A stretch of DNA of 64,000 nucleotides from Amphiura filiformis (GCF_039555335.1 NC_092636.1:53871706-53935705), one strand, 5' to 3'. Shown: positions 1-11,945, counted from the stretch's first letter. Notes: generated from the sequence alone by a model not told the origin. A program made the numbers and translations.

Positions 1-535
1 GCTACTGGCCTGTGCTATTGAACAAACAAGCCTTATATTATTCATATGTGTTTTATGCCCGGGTTTTATGTAATAAATATGATTTGAAATAAACTTCCAA
101 GCTTTGGCTTTCATTTGAGACTAAAATGAAATTAAGGCCTACCAATCTAAATAATACCAATAAAAATTTGACGTTTTGCCACCTGTATTTAAATAAAACA
201 AAGATATGTAAATTTATCCTTTCGTTTATTTGATATTATTTGCAAAAAAAATCGTGTCACGTTTCTGTTGCAATTGTCACAAAATAAATTTCTGAGAAAT
301 TAGTATCATGATTGTCGTCGATCATCAGGAAAAAGTATACCGACCCTTTCCGCCCACACTGAGGTCGTTCAAGAGGCATACAGCATACAAACAAGTAACA
401 AGAAGAGTCATCTAGAAATATATTTATTTATCATTTTCTTTATTATATTTCTATGTCGTATAATTTTGTTGCATAATAGCTGTCCGGGTGAAATAGTGCA
501 CGTTTTAAGCCCCATTTTATCATCCACTCTTATAC
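1..535. other. AT-rich non-coding stretch
   Basis: No exon, RNA gene or clear repeat boundary was recognised here. The sequence is AT-rich with short homopolymer runs and has no convincing open frame. Confidence 0.5.
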
Positions 536-713
536 CAGTGGCGTAGCCAGGGGGCAAAGGGGCAGCTTCCCCCTGTGAAAAGCCTTGCCCCTCTTGCTCC
601 CGTGGGAGGCCTTTTTTGTAATTTTTAGCCCATTTTTGACAATTTTCGTCAACGTTTATCCCCCCTGGAAATTTTTCTTGCCTCCTCTGAAAAAAGTCCT
701 GGCTACGTCACTG
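536..713. repeat. Short inverted-terminal repeat element, CAGTGGCGTAGCCAGG family
   Basis: The left end CAGTGGCGTAGCCAGG is mirrored at the right end by CCTGGCTACGTCACTG, giving a non-autonomous element of about 180 bp. A related copy lies near 60713-60862, and relatives with diverged ends occur near 20755, 21372 and 28539. The interior is C/G-run rich and any open frame across it is incidental. This kind of sequence is a widely dispersed genomic repeat; I do not assign a superfamily. Confidence 0.6.
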
Positions 714-2658
714 CATTTAATGACAGGTGTCAGAATCTTGACGCAATATTTTTTAAAATCATTTTTGCCCCCCCATATAGCAGGATTTTCGGGATGGGGA
801 GGGGTCGGAGGAGGGGACAGAATAACTATACAGCATCCCTATAGGCAAATACACCAGTAGGCACTGGTGTATTAATTCAGAACAATGGTCATTTATAAAC
901 AGATGTTCGATCCCTCTGACCCAAATTCCCTTGGAAATATAATTGGATGGGGGGGTAATCTGCCTCCCTGTGCCCCACTGTTACCCCTGTAGGCATATGT
1001 ATGTTTGTTTATTTGTTTGTTTTAAAAACAAATGTGTAGAAAAAGACTTTTCAGGATGTCAAAAATGTTGAAAGAAAAAAAACCCTTTTTCTGGAATTTC
1101 CAAAATTAGGGTCGGTATTCATATGTACAGTAAAAAAAAATTCCAGATTTTCCAGATTTCTAGGGTCGGGCGGTGGAGGACAGCAAACAATCTTTTTGGG
1201 CTTAAAATGACGAATTTTAACTACATTTTTTACTGAGTATTATTTATAGAGGGTCGGAGTAGAGTGCCTAATTGGAAGTGCAGGGCTAAAAATAGCGTTT
1301 ATATTGAACAGATAAAACATTTTTTACAGATAAATGTAATAATTCGGTTCCAAAAAGACGCGTAAAGTCAAATAGTACATTTGGCTGGTTCAAGAACATA
1401 CCGCACCGGTATGTGGGTCAGGTGACTCGGGTCTTAGGCAAATTCCTTCTAAATCCAAGTTAATTCCCAGATTCTTGAAACAAGTTGGAAGTTCATTGTT
1501 ACCCGCATTTGACCCTACTCGGAAACTGTCAAGGTTACTATTGTACTATTTTATACGACTGAATGGCAAGACCAAAAGTGATACCTGATTGGTCAATCCG
1601 GCTTAATCTACCTACGCTAAGACAAAGAATATGTTCTGATCATGTTCAATATAAGAGAAGTTGCTGTTCAACTTGTACGGAAACAAAACAGTGGATGCAT
1701 TTTGAGTATTACATTTGGAAAGTAAGGTGCGAAGAAATTCAGATAATCGTATTTAACGCAAAGGTAAGTACTCTTTTACATTATTTTATTGGAGAATTTT
1801 AACAAAAGGTTGCTTTAAAATTGACAAATGAGTTGATTATATGTTGATACGCATGTAGGAGGCCTACATGTACTGACCATGCTGACTGCGGCATCGGGTA
1901 CAACCTTAAAACGAATCTTATTGAATCATTTATAAAGCAGGATGAAAATTGGGGTTTATAGGCCTTATACTTGTGAAAGACTTGAAAGGGCAAGTTACCC
2001 CGCAAGTTACCTGATGAGGATATTCAAGGATCAACACAAACGACATGTTGACAAAAAAGCACCGCATGCCGCACTCACATCAGCTCATCAGGCCATTACT
2101 ATATATACATTTCAGCTCATTTCATTGCCTAAACATGATGAATTCGTTTGTTTCTAAACAATTAATTGGTTGTTAAAACATTGTCGTATTCATATTTGAT
2201 TTGCATGCCATTCTTTTCGTTTATTGAACCAAAAATTTCCATTTCAAATAAAAATAAATGTACAACGCACACGCACGTAAAATGGTGATGAATTTTATGA
2301 ATGAGGTGAAAATGTTATAAATATATACTTCAAAGGAGCATTTCGTGATCCTATCATCCTCTTTTTATGACATTTTTCAGCAGATATCCACAAATAAAGC
2401 TTATTCCCAATATTCAGTTGATTCCGATTTTGTGTTCGCGAGTTTATGCATGATTATGTATATTACACTGCTCCATAGACAATGTGTTGTAATTTCGTTT
2501 CTGGTATACCAGAATGAAATTCAAATTTGACGATATTTTTGCTAAACGAATTAATCTGCAACAATTTTTAGGTACATAAACATTATGTAGCCAGAGGTTT
2601 CCAGTGGTATAAAAATCTCAACTTTTTCTGAAAAAGTGGGGATGAGGTTATGGATTAC
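714..2658. other. Non-coding, with one weak exon-like frame
   Basis: Mostly AT-rich sequence without recognised genes. One plus-strand frame at 1563-1763 encodes 67 residues with several Cys and ends exactly at a good donor (AAAG/GTAAGT), so a short exon is possible. I recognise no domain in it and found no partner exon. Confidence 0.3.
2335..2512 (+). repeat. Dispersed repeat shared with 44333-44487
   Basis: The stretch starting GGAGCATTTCGTGATCC matches 44333 onward in the same orientation with scattered substitutions and small indels. At 44488 the similarity gives way to the start of segmental copy B. No coding potential was seen, so it is probably a fragment of an interspersed element. 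Confidence 0.6.
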
Positions 2659-2661
2659 TAA

Positions 2662-3006
2662 GGGGCGCACCATTAGATTTCCAGGGGGGGGCATGGGAGT
2701 TTTTTGAAAAAAAAAAACTTTGCCCACTAGCGAGAAAAAAAAAAAAACTTTGCCCACTAGTGAGAAAAAAAAAAAAAATTTTGCCTCACTGATGAGTAAA
2801 AAAAAAAATTTCCCCCACCCAACTTTGTATAAAAATATACATTAAAATTGAAAAAAAAAACTTCGCCGCCAAAGGCGGCGAAAAAAAAAAAATTTTGTGC
2901 TCTTGGAGGCGAAAAAAAAAAAATTCCGCCGCCTTCGGCGGCGAAAAAAAAAATTCTGCCTGACCCAAACTCCCATGCCCCCCCTGAGAATCTAATGGTG
3001 CATCCC
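2662..3006. mobile_element. PIF/Harbinger-like MITE with A-rich interior
   Basis: About 40-bp terminal inverted repeats begin GGGGCGCACCATTAGAT on the left and GGGATGCACCATTAGAT on the reverse complement of the right end. Both ends are flanked by TAA (2659-2661 and 3007-3009). A 3-bp TWA target duplication and G-starting ends are typical of PIF/Harbinger elements; the assignment is inferred from this alone. The interior has runs of 10-14 A separated by GCCCACTAG spacers, plus two GCCGCC/GGCGGC hairpins. No transposase was seen. Confidence 0.6.
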
Positions 3007-4349
3007 TAAATGCTCTTTAACGTGTGACGGCGGTGATACCGCAGTTTTGAAGTTAAATGTCAGTCTTGGTAGGGCCTGATAATTATCAATTAATTTTAGG
3101 AATACATTTCTTATAATAATTATATATTGAATTGTTGCGGAATTATTAGTCCATAAAAGCTCATAAATGCATGCATGTACTATTTGGCCCATTTTTACAC
3201 ATACCTATACATCGGAACCATTTACGTCAATTGCAAATGTAAGGTTATCGCCCGTTTAATTTGCTACCAATTCTCATTAATATGCGTCAAATCCGTAGAA
3301 GGTCATAACAAAGGTGAAAACCTCACATATTTGAACAAAATAATGAATGAGCGAAACAGGTGTTGGGCAAGTTCAAAGTCATTTTGAAATCCCAGGTGTT
3401 GATAGGTGTTTGCAAGTTCATTTATGTTGAGAAATAATGCATTGGATTTGTACTGTGTGCTATAGGAATGAGGTGACATTACAAATAGGCCTACAGGGTG
3501 GTCCAAAAAGAACTTTACCCAACTTGAACTTAATTTCTCGGAGTTTAGAGCAGCTATTCCATTATTGTTACATATTTTAAATATATACATGTATCTTTCT
3601 TAGAATATGTGCTGAAAGAATGAGAGAAAAATAAGTAATTTAACAAATAATGGCAGTAATTTTATTTCAGAGGGTCGATAATCACTTTGTCCACGCGTAA
3701 TGGGATGTATCCGATTACCATCAGCATTCTTACATTTCTGGAAACGAATTCGAATAATGGGAGACTTGTTAAAGGATGATTATCACAAACAAACTCATGA
3801 GTATCTAAATCTTGTTTATTCATATTCATTTTTTACCAACCATTTACAAATCAACCAGAATAACTGAACACAGTGCTACAATTATTGATAATATTCTTAC
3901 AAATAACTATAACGATATTAAAAAGGAAATAATTGTTACAGATATCAGTGATCATTTACCAACTATAATGATCAACAAACAGGTAGCAAGGAAAACGCCA
4001 ACTGAAAAGAGAAACTATTTCTATAAGAGGACTCACAATGAAAGTAATATTAACAACTTAAGACAAAAACTTTCGAATGTAGATTGGAATGGCAGAATTG
4101 GATAACGAAGATGTTAACGATAGATACAATAAATTTGTACATATACCTTTAATAAATTATATGATGAATCGAATGCATACCTTTAAAGAAACATAAGTGT
4201 AATAACAAAAAAGAACCGAAATCTCCGTGAATAAGTAAAGGTCTTCTCACAAGTATTAATGTTAAAAATATATAAAAGGTATATTCAAAAATCATGTGAT
4301 GATAGGCTTGCAGCATTCAAAAAATATAGAAATAAGTTGAATGCTTTAA

Positions 4350-7292
4350 GAGCCACTGTCTGTAAGATTCAGACTCTTGTGATTCAAGTGCGTCATAAAT
4401 TTTCTTTAAAAAAAATAGGATGATGCAACATTGGTCCAAGAAAATAACCCCAAAGTTTTAGCTTCCTCGCTCATTTCGTTTGTCCGCAAAAAAATAATGA
4501 AATTTTGGCCCCAAAAACATCGTTAAATGGTTTATCATCTAGCAATGACTACAAAATTGTGCGCCAACATTGGCCCAGTAAATAGAAAACAGTTTTTGAA
4601 TCCTTCTATGGGTGTCATTACAATTACACGAAAAAATGGTTGGGTTACCATTGGCGCGTCGTAATAAACAAGTTTAAAATATTAGTGAAAAGCGCCCTCG
4701 TGTTGTTTTCTGTGGCTTGAAACTTGTTGCGCCATTAAGCACCCATATAAAAAGCAAGCTGAAATGGATAAACTAATTATTTTGAAGCAAATGCAAATGC
4801 AAAATTGATGGGTGCTCGTTGGCGCTAGAAGAAAATTGGGATCAAAGGTCAAATTTTCTTATTTTGCGCCATTTTCACGCCTCATTAATTTTGTGCGCCA
4901 AGGTCAAAGCACATTAAAAGTGGTGTTCAGTAGTAAACAAACTATAACTCTAATAAAAGAAACAGAAACAAGCTTGGGTCCTGTTGGTTTAGTATTTTTA
5001 ATGATTTTCTAAATATCACCCTAAAGCCTAGTAAATAGTAAATAATAGACCAAATCGGGGTTCCATCAATATTCAAGCATCCACAACAGGACGCGCCAAC
5101 AGGTACCCGTGGTGTTTTTATTTCATTCACCATATTTAAGTGCTGTTATTTGCATTTATGTAGAAATTAGTTTGGGCTCATGTTGGCGCAAGGATGTTTT
5201 AGGGGTCAAAGGTTAATCCAAAACCATAAAGCGCTGCTTTATGATAATTTGTGCAACCAATATGCAATCTTCAAGCATCCACTACTATGTGCCAAAGAGT
5301 ACCCATGATGTTTTTACTTCAATCAGTTTATCTAAGTGCTGTCAATTGCATAGAAATTAGTATGGGTTCATGTTGGCACAAGGATATTTTTAAGGTCAAA
5401 GGTAAATACAAAACCATAAAATGCTACTTTTTGATAGTTCCTGCAACTAATACGCTATCTTCAAGCGTCAACTACTAGATGTGCCAAAAAGTACCCATAA
5501 TGTTTTTACTACAATCAGTTTATCTAAGTGCTGTTCCTTGCATTTATGTAGAAATTTATTTGGGTTCATGTTGGCGCAAGGATATTTTAAGGGTCAAAGG
5601 TCAATCCTAAAGCACAAAGAGCAACTTTTTTGCGAGTTTGTGCAACTGTGAAAATGTGCGCAAACATTGTCCCAATTTCTACCTCAAATGGAGTGTATAT
5701 TTGCTTGTTGAAGTCATAACAATGGGATGCTCATGGCACAGTGATATTTAAGAATAAAACACTTTAATTTTGTTGAATGCAGAATGTGTATAAATTGAAA
5801 CTTACCCTGCATTTTCAGATCATGTGACCATCCACAACAAACCAAGTGGAAGGTACACATTTTAAGTTTTCATGGTTTACAAAAATATTTAGGAACTCCA
5901 AAATATTATAAGCCTGCACATGTTACAAGTATATTGATTCATTGCAGTCAAAATGCACTATTGATCTTCATATAATAATATTAAGCTTGTAACTTCTGCA
6001 TTTTTATTTAAAATTGGTCACATACTTGTAATATTTGGCTCTTTAATTTAAAGTTTAAATATCAATATGCCAATATTATCCCAGGGATTTTTATTAAGAA
6101 ATTTAATAAATCGAGTTGGCAGGTTATAGGTAGTGAAAAATTATGGGATCTTGTTGCCATTGAAATTACCAACACTCAAAGAATGCAATTTGTCATATTT
6201 TTTTATAGTTTTTTGTATTGACCTTTGACCCTCAGAATATCATTGCGCCAACATGAGCCCAAACATATTCCTATAGATACACAAGTAACAGCACTTGGAT
6301 AAACTAAATGAAGTTATAACACCATGGGTACTTGTTGGCGCATCGAGAAATGGATACTTGAAGACTGCATATTGGTCGCACAAACTAACGTAAAAGTAGC
6401 ATTTTGTGATTTTGAAGTGACCTTTGACCCTTAAAATATCCTTGTGCCAACATGAGCCCACACCTATTTCCACAGAAATGCAAGCAACAGCACTTGAATA
6501 AACTAACTAAAGTTAAAACACCATGGGTACTTGTTGGCATATCTAGTAGAGGACGCTTAAAGTTCGCATATAGTACGGCATGGCATATTATTTACAGTTT
6601 ACTTGCCTTTTAGATGATATTTAGAAAATCATAAAAAATACTAAACCAACAGGACCCAAGCCTTTTACTGCTTCTTTTAGTAGAGTTACAGTTTGTTTAC
6701 CACTGAACACCACTTTTTCTGTTCTTCGACCTTGGCGCATGAAATTAATGAGGCGTGAAAATGGCTCAAAATTAGAAAATTTGACCTTTGACCTCCATTT
6801 TCTTCTTGCGCCAACGAGCACCCATCAATTTTGCATTCGCATTTGATTCTAAATAATTAGTTCATCCATTTCAACTTGTTTTTTTCATGGGTGCTTAATG
6901 GCGCAATGAGTTTAAAGCCACATAAAACAGCACGAGGGCGCTTTTCACTAACATTTTAAACTTGATTATTACGACGCGCCAATGGTAACCCAACCATTTT
7001 TTGTGTCATTGTAATGATACCCATAGAAGGATTCAAAAACTGTTTTCTTTTCACTGGGCCAACGTTGGCGCACAATTTTCTAGTGGCTGCTAATTGATAA
7101 ACCATTTAACGATGTTTATGGGGCCAAAATTTCAATGATTTTTTTCGGACAAACGAAATGAGCAAGGAAGCTAAAATTTTTGGGGTAGTTTCTGGGACTG
7201 ATGTTGCATCATCCTATTTTTTTTAAAGAAAATCCATGACGCACTTGAATCACAAAGTCCCATTTCGGTCCCATTCTTACCGACAATGGCTG
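4350..7292. mobile_element. 2.9-kb foldback element at a TTAA target
   Basis: The element is flanked by TTAA (4346-4349 and 7293-7296), and the paralogous site in copy 2 (near 9706-9710) has a single TTAA and no insert. Ends are GAGCCACTGTCTGTAAGA and, reverse-complemented, CAGCCATTGTCGGTAAGA. Long arms (roughly 4350-5650 and 6230-7292) are inverted copies; mirror-image 66-codon frames at 4812-5012 and 6621-6821 are shadows of that symmetry, not genes. The arms contain direct subrepeats of about 195 bp (near 5170, 5365 and 5565). TTAA duplication suggests piggyBac-type mobilisation; no transposase was seen, so it is non-autonomous. Confidence 0.8.
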
Positions 7293-7706
7293 TTAATACG
7301 AAAATAAAAAAAGAGTATTATCAAAAGAAATTTGAGTCAGTTAAACACAATTTACAAAAGACATGGAAAACAATTAATTCTATAATTGGACGTAAGAAAA
7401 ATAGAAATGTACAAGCTCAATTTAAAAATACTCAAGGTGATATTATACTTGATTCTGAGAAGATTTCAAATGAATTTAATAACTTTTTGTCAATATAGGA
7501 CCAAAATTAGCCTCCAATATCAAATTTACTGGGAACAATTATTATGATTATTTAGAAAAACCATTTAGCAGCAGTATGTATATGAAACCAATCGTAAGAA
7601 ATTATAAAAATTATACATAAGTTCAATCAAAATAAGAGTGCTGGTCATGACAACATTGGTAACTACATTGTTAAAAGAATTGCTAAAGAAATCTCAGATC
7701 CATTAA

Positions 7707-8115
7707 GGAAGTCTCCGGCAATCACAACATTATGCCTTATATGAAAGAAAATAATTATCAAGCACGAATCACATAGTTTTAATTAAAACAAACTCATAGT
7801 GACCATAAAAACGAATAAAAACATCCGACTCTCAACACGCGATATTCAAAATTCCCGGGCACCGAAATTGTCGAGTGCAATGACGTCCCAATAATACAAT
7901 GAAGGCTGACGACAATTGAGCACAAACAATTATTACGTCATTGCACTTAAACTATTTCAGTGCGGGAATTTTGAATATCGCGTGTTGAGAGCCGACTGTT
8001 TATATTAGTTTTTATGGTCAATATGAGTTTATTTTAAATAAAACCATATGATTCGTGCTTGATAATTATTTTTCTAACATATAAGGTATAATGTTATGAT
8101 TGCCGGAGACCCCCT
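7707..8115. mobile_element. TTAA-flanked MITE in LINE copy 1
   Basis: A 409-bp element with inverted arms of about 180 bp. The left end is GGAAGTCTCCGGCAATCA and the reverse-complemented right end is AGGGGGTCTCCGGCAATCA, flanked by TTAA (7703-7706 and 8116-8119). It splits the LINE reading frame between residues Asp-Pro-Leu and the next block. The same element is at the same site in copy 2 (10120-10529), so it was there before the tandem duplication. Confidence 0.8.
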
Positions 8116-9154
8116 TTAACAATAAATAATTTGTAATCTCTCTCTCAGGGAAGGTGTCGTTCCAGATGAATTAAAAATAGCAAAAGTAATTCCTATCTAT
8201 AAAAAAGAGAATCCTGAATGTTTTTTTAATTATCGTCCTGTTTCAGTTTTGCCATGTTTTTCCAAAATACTTGAAAGACTTGTGTTTAACAGATGCATGA
8301 ACTATACTGACAAATATAACATATTAAATGATAAACAGTTTGGATTTAGACCAAAACATTCTACATATATGGCAATTTTAGAATTTATTGACAAAATTAG
8401 TAATTCAGTTGAAAAAAAAGAAACAACCTTAGGAATATTCCTGGACTTGTCAAAAGCCTTTGATACTCTTGATCATAGCATATTATTATATAAGTTGGAA
8501 TACTATGGATTTAGAGGTAATGCCTTGAAATGGTTTGAAGATTATTTATCAAATAGAAAACAGTATGTGTATTATGATTCATGTAAATCTCAATATAAAA
8601 ATATTCAATGTGGAGTGCCCCAAGGATCAATCCTGGACCCATTATTATTTCTTTTGTATGTAAACGACATCATAAACACCTCATCGATTCTTGAATTTTT
8701 GTATTGTTTGCCGACGATACCACCATCACCTATTCACATGCAGACATTTTGTCTAAGCATCACGAATTCAAGTCCTATCATATATGTTTTGTTTACTTCT
8801 TTAACACGCAAAGTATAGACCAGACAGGTCAACTAATAGCACTCTTAATGTGGGTCTACTTTTCGGCGTAGTGGTAAAGCCTAACATTTCCCGCCGAGTT
8901 TAGAGCAGCTATTCCATTATTGTTACATATTTTAAATATATACATGTATCTTTCTTAGAATATGTGCTGAAAGAATGAGAGAAAAATAAGTAATTTAACA
9001 AATAATGGCAGTAATTTTATTTCAGAGGGTCGATAATCACTTTGTCCACGCGTAGTGGGATGTATCCGATTACCATCAGCATTCTTACATTTCTGGAAAC
9101 GAATTCGAATAATGGGAGACTTGTTAAAGGATGATTATCACAAACAAACTCATG

Positions 9155-11250
9155 AGTATCTAAATCTTGTTTATTCATATTCATTTTTTACCAACCATTT
9201 ACAAATCAACCAGTATAACTGAACACAGTGCTACAATTATTGATAATATTCTTACAAATAACTATAACGATATTAAAAAGGAAATAATTGTTACAGATAT
9301 CAGTGATCATTTACCAACTATAATGATCAAAAAACAGGTAGCAAGGAAAACGCCAACTGAAAAGAGAAACTATTTCTATAAGAGGACTCACAATGAAAGT
9401 AATATTAACAACTTAAGACAAAAACTTTCGAATGTAGATTGGAATGGCAGAATTGGATAACGAAGATGTTAACGATAGATACAATAAATTTGTACATATA
9501 CCTTTAATAAATTATATGATGAATCGAATGCATACCTTTAAAGAAACATAAGTAAAAAAAAAAAAAAGAACCGAAATCTCCGTGGATAAGTAAAGGTCTT
9601 CTCACAAGTATTAATGTTAAAAATAAGTTATATAAAAGGTATATTCAAAAATCATGTGATGATAGGCTTGCAGCATTCAAAAAATATAGAAATAAGTTGA
9701 ATGCTTTAATACGAAAATAAAAAAAGAGTATTATCAAAAGAAATTTGAGTCAGTTAAACACACTTTACAAAAGACATGGAAAACAATTAATTCTATAATT
9801 GGACGTAAGAAAAATAGAAATGTACAAGCTCAATTTAAAAATACTCAAGGTGATATTATACTTGATTCTGAGAAGATTTCAAATGAATTTAATAACTTTT
9901 TGTCAATATAGGACCAAAATTAGCCTCCAATATCAAATTTACTGGGAACAATTATTATGATTATTTAGAAAAACCATTTAGCAGCAGTATGTATATGAAA
10001 CCAATCGTAAGAAATTATAAAAATTATACATAAATTCAATCAAAATAAGAGTGCTGGTCATGACAACATTGGTAACTACATTGTTAAAAGAATTGCTAAA
10101 GAAATCTCAGATCCATTAAGGAAGTCTCCGGCAATCACAACATTATGCCTTATATGAAAGAAAAATAATTATCAAGCACGAATCACATAGTTTTAATTAA
10201 AACAAACTCATAGTGACCATAAAAACGAATAAAACATCCCGACTCTCAACACGCGATATTCAAAATTCCCGGGCACCGAAATTGTCGAGTGCAATGACGT
10301 CCCAATAATACAATGAAGGCTGACGACAATTGAGCACAAACAATTATTACGTCATTGCACTTAAACTATTTCAGTGCGGGAATTTTGAATATCGCGTGTT
10401 GAGAGCCGACTGTTTATATTAGTTTTTATGGTCAATATGAGTTTATTTTAAATAAAACCATATGATTCGTGCTTGATAATTATTTTTCTAACATATAAGG
10501 TATAATGTTATGATTGCCGGAGACCCCCTTTAACAATAATTTGTAATCTCTCTCTCAGGGAAGGTGTCGTTCCAGATGAATTAAAAATAGCAAAAGTAAT
10601 TCCTATCTATAAAAAAGAGAATCCTGAATGTTTTTTTAATTATCGTCCTGTTTCAGTTTTGCCATGTTTTTCCAAAATACTTGAAAGACTTGTGTCTAAC
10701 AGATGCATGAACTATACTGACAAATATAACATATTAAATGATAAACAGTTTGGATTTAGACCAAAACATTCTACATATATGGCAATTTTAGAATTTATTG
10801 ACAAAATCAGTAATTCAGTTGAAAAAAAAGAAACAACCTTAGGAATATTCCTGGACTTGTCAAAAGCCTTTGATACTCTTGATCATAGCATATTATTATA
10901 TAAGTTGGAATACTATGGATTTAGAGGTAATGCCTTGAAATGGTTTGAAGATTATTTATCAAATAGAAAACAGTATGTGTATTATGATTCATGTAAATCT
11001 CAATATAAAAATATTCAATGTGGAGTGCCCCAAGGATCAATCCTGGGCCCATTATTATTTCTTTTGTATGTAAACGACATCATAAACACCTCATCGATTC
11101 TTGAATTTTTGTATTGTTTGCCGACGATACCACCATCACCTATTCACATACAGACATTTTGTCTAAGCATCACGAATTCAAGTCCTATCATATAGGCCTA
11201 TGTTTTGTTTACTTCTTTAACACGCAAAGTATAGACCAGACAGGTCAACT
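9155..11250 (+). pseudogene. CR1/L2-like LINE fragment, copy 2
   Basis: Paralogue of the fragment at 3800-8830. Endonuclease tail at 9167-9460; linker running on through the intact TTAA site near 9707; RT block at about 10550-11195 with FGFRPKHST, FLDLSKAFDTLDH and GVPQGSILGPLLF (copy 1 has Asp for the Gly of LGP). It shares with copy 1 the MITE insertion and the frameshift before FADDTT, so both lesions predate the duplication. It retains the Trp codon that is a stop in copy 1. It is not functional as it stands. Confidence 0.8.
10120..10529. mobile_element. TTAA-flanked MITE in LINE copy 2
   Basis: Same 410-bp element as 7707-8115 at the orthologous position of the duplicate, with TTAA at 10116-10119 and 10530-10533. 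Its arms differ from the first copy by a few bases. Confidence 0.8.
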
Positions 11251-11779
11251 AATAGCACTCTTAATGTGGGTCTACTTTTCGGCGTAGTGGTAAAGCCTAA
11301 CATTTCCCGCCGATTACGAGCTGATCAAACTATAGCATGACTAGTGAGGAATAAGATCTTAGATTGTAATTCATTCATGCATGTAAAATTGTGAATGACA
11401 AGCCGAGTGTGTTTACCAATATGCATGCCTAACGCAATACTGTTGGTAATCGGATAATTGAATTACGTGTGGACAAAGCTTGTGATTTTGGACCCTCTGA
11501 CGTAGTAAAACTGCTGCCATTTTGTTACTTTAGCTTCTTTTTTTTTCTAATTTTTTCACCACATATTCTTAGAAAGACACATATTTAGCATATGTTACAC
11601 TTCTGACCGGGACTTCTGAGAATAGCTGCTCCAAACTCCGAGATATTGACCTTTCAAATCGGGTAACGTTCTTTTTGGTCCACCCTGTATGTTAACTTCT
11701 TAATTTCACCAAAAAAGTTAAGACTGGATAAAGAAATAAAGACAATATCAGAATCTCTAAAACGGACAGAAAACATGTT

Positions 11780-11945
11780 TTTTTTTTATTTTGCCTAATT
11801 ATATTAGTATTATTATTATCATTGTCATATAGGTCTAGTTATTATTATTTTATTAATTTACATTATCAATATCATTCATATCATTAATATTATTATTATT
11901 ATTTATTATTACTATTGTTATGATTATAATTATTATTAATTATAT
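11780..11945. repeat. ATT/TTA-rich simple sequence
   Basis: Imperfect ATT/TTA trinucleotide repetition directly upstream of gene 1. I recognise no TATA box or other promoter element with confidence in this low-complexity stretch. Confidence 0.5.

Larger units (their letters stand above)
3800..8830 (+). pseudogene. CR1/L2-like LINE fragment, copy 1, interrupted
   Basis: Remnant of a non-LTR retrotransposon polyprotein. About 3812-4105 encodes the end of an apurinic-type endonuclease (ITEHSATIIDNILTN, then DISDHLPTI). The linker to the reverse transcriptase resumes at 7293-7498. The RT block at about 8140-8820 has FGFRPKHST, FLDLSKAFDTLDH and GVPQGSI; the catalytic FADDTT is present only in another frame from about 8700. 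Damage: a TGA where copy 2 reads Trp (near 4230), a 2.9-kb insertion at 4350, a 409-bp MITE at 7707, and the frameshift before FADD. The fragment stops soon after the FADD motif, so it is cut at its 3' side, which is not the usual 5' truncation of LINEs. CR1/L2-like is from motif wording; the clade is uncertain. Confidence 0.8.
3541..8897 (+). repeat. Tandem duplication unit, copy 1 (with extra insertion)
   Basis: This unit is repeated directly at 8896-11313. The unit start GAGTTTAGAGCAGC recurs at 8896, immediately after the unit end CCCGCC. Copy 1 is longer because a 2943-bp element sits at 4350-7292; outside it the copies are nearly identical. The start of the unit lies inside the left inverted end of the composite, so copy 2 carries a partial end too. 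Confidence 0.8.
8896..11313 (+). repeat. Tandem duplication unit, copy 2
   Basis: Direct repeat of 3541-8897 without the 2.9-kb foldback element. It carries GGCCTA at 11195-11200, which copy 1 lacks (copy 1 has a plain TA at 8783-8784). After 11313 the sequence leads into the right inverted end of the composite. Confidence 0.8.
3494..11687. mobile_element. Composite element with long TA-flanked inverted ends
   Basis: The left end (CAGGGTGGTCCAAAAAGAAC) and the reverse complement of the right end (CAGGGTGGACCAAAAAGAAC) stay recognisably similar for about 270 bp: 3494-3770 against 11440-11687. Both are flanked by TA (3492-3493 and 11688-11689), as for Tc1/mariner-type insertions. No transposase frame was found. 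Between the ends lie two tandem copies of a broken LINE fragment and other elements. The similarity of the two ends is clear. Whether the whole 8.2 kb moved as a unit, or two solo elements bracket the LINE by chance, cannot be decided here. Confidence 0.6.

Noticed and set aside
4812-6821. Two matching 66-codon frames in opposite orientation
   Set aside because: They are the mirror arms of the foldback element, not independent conserved genes.
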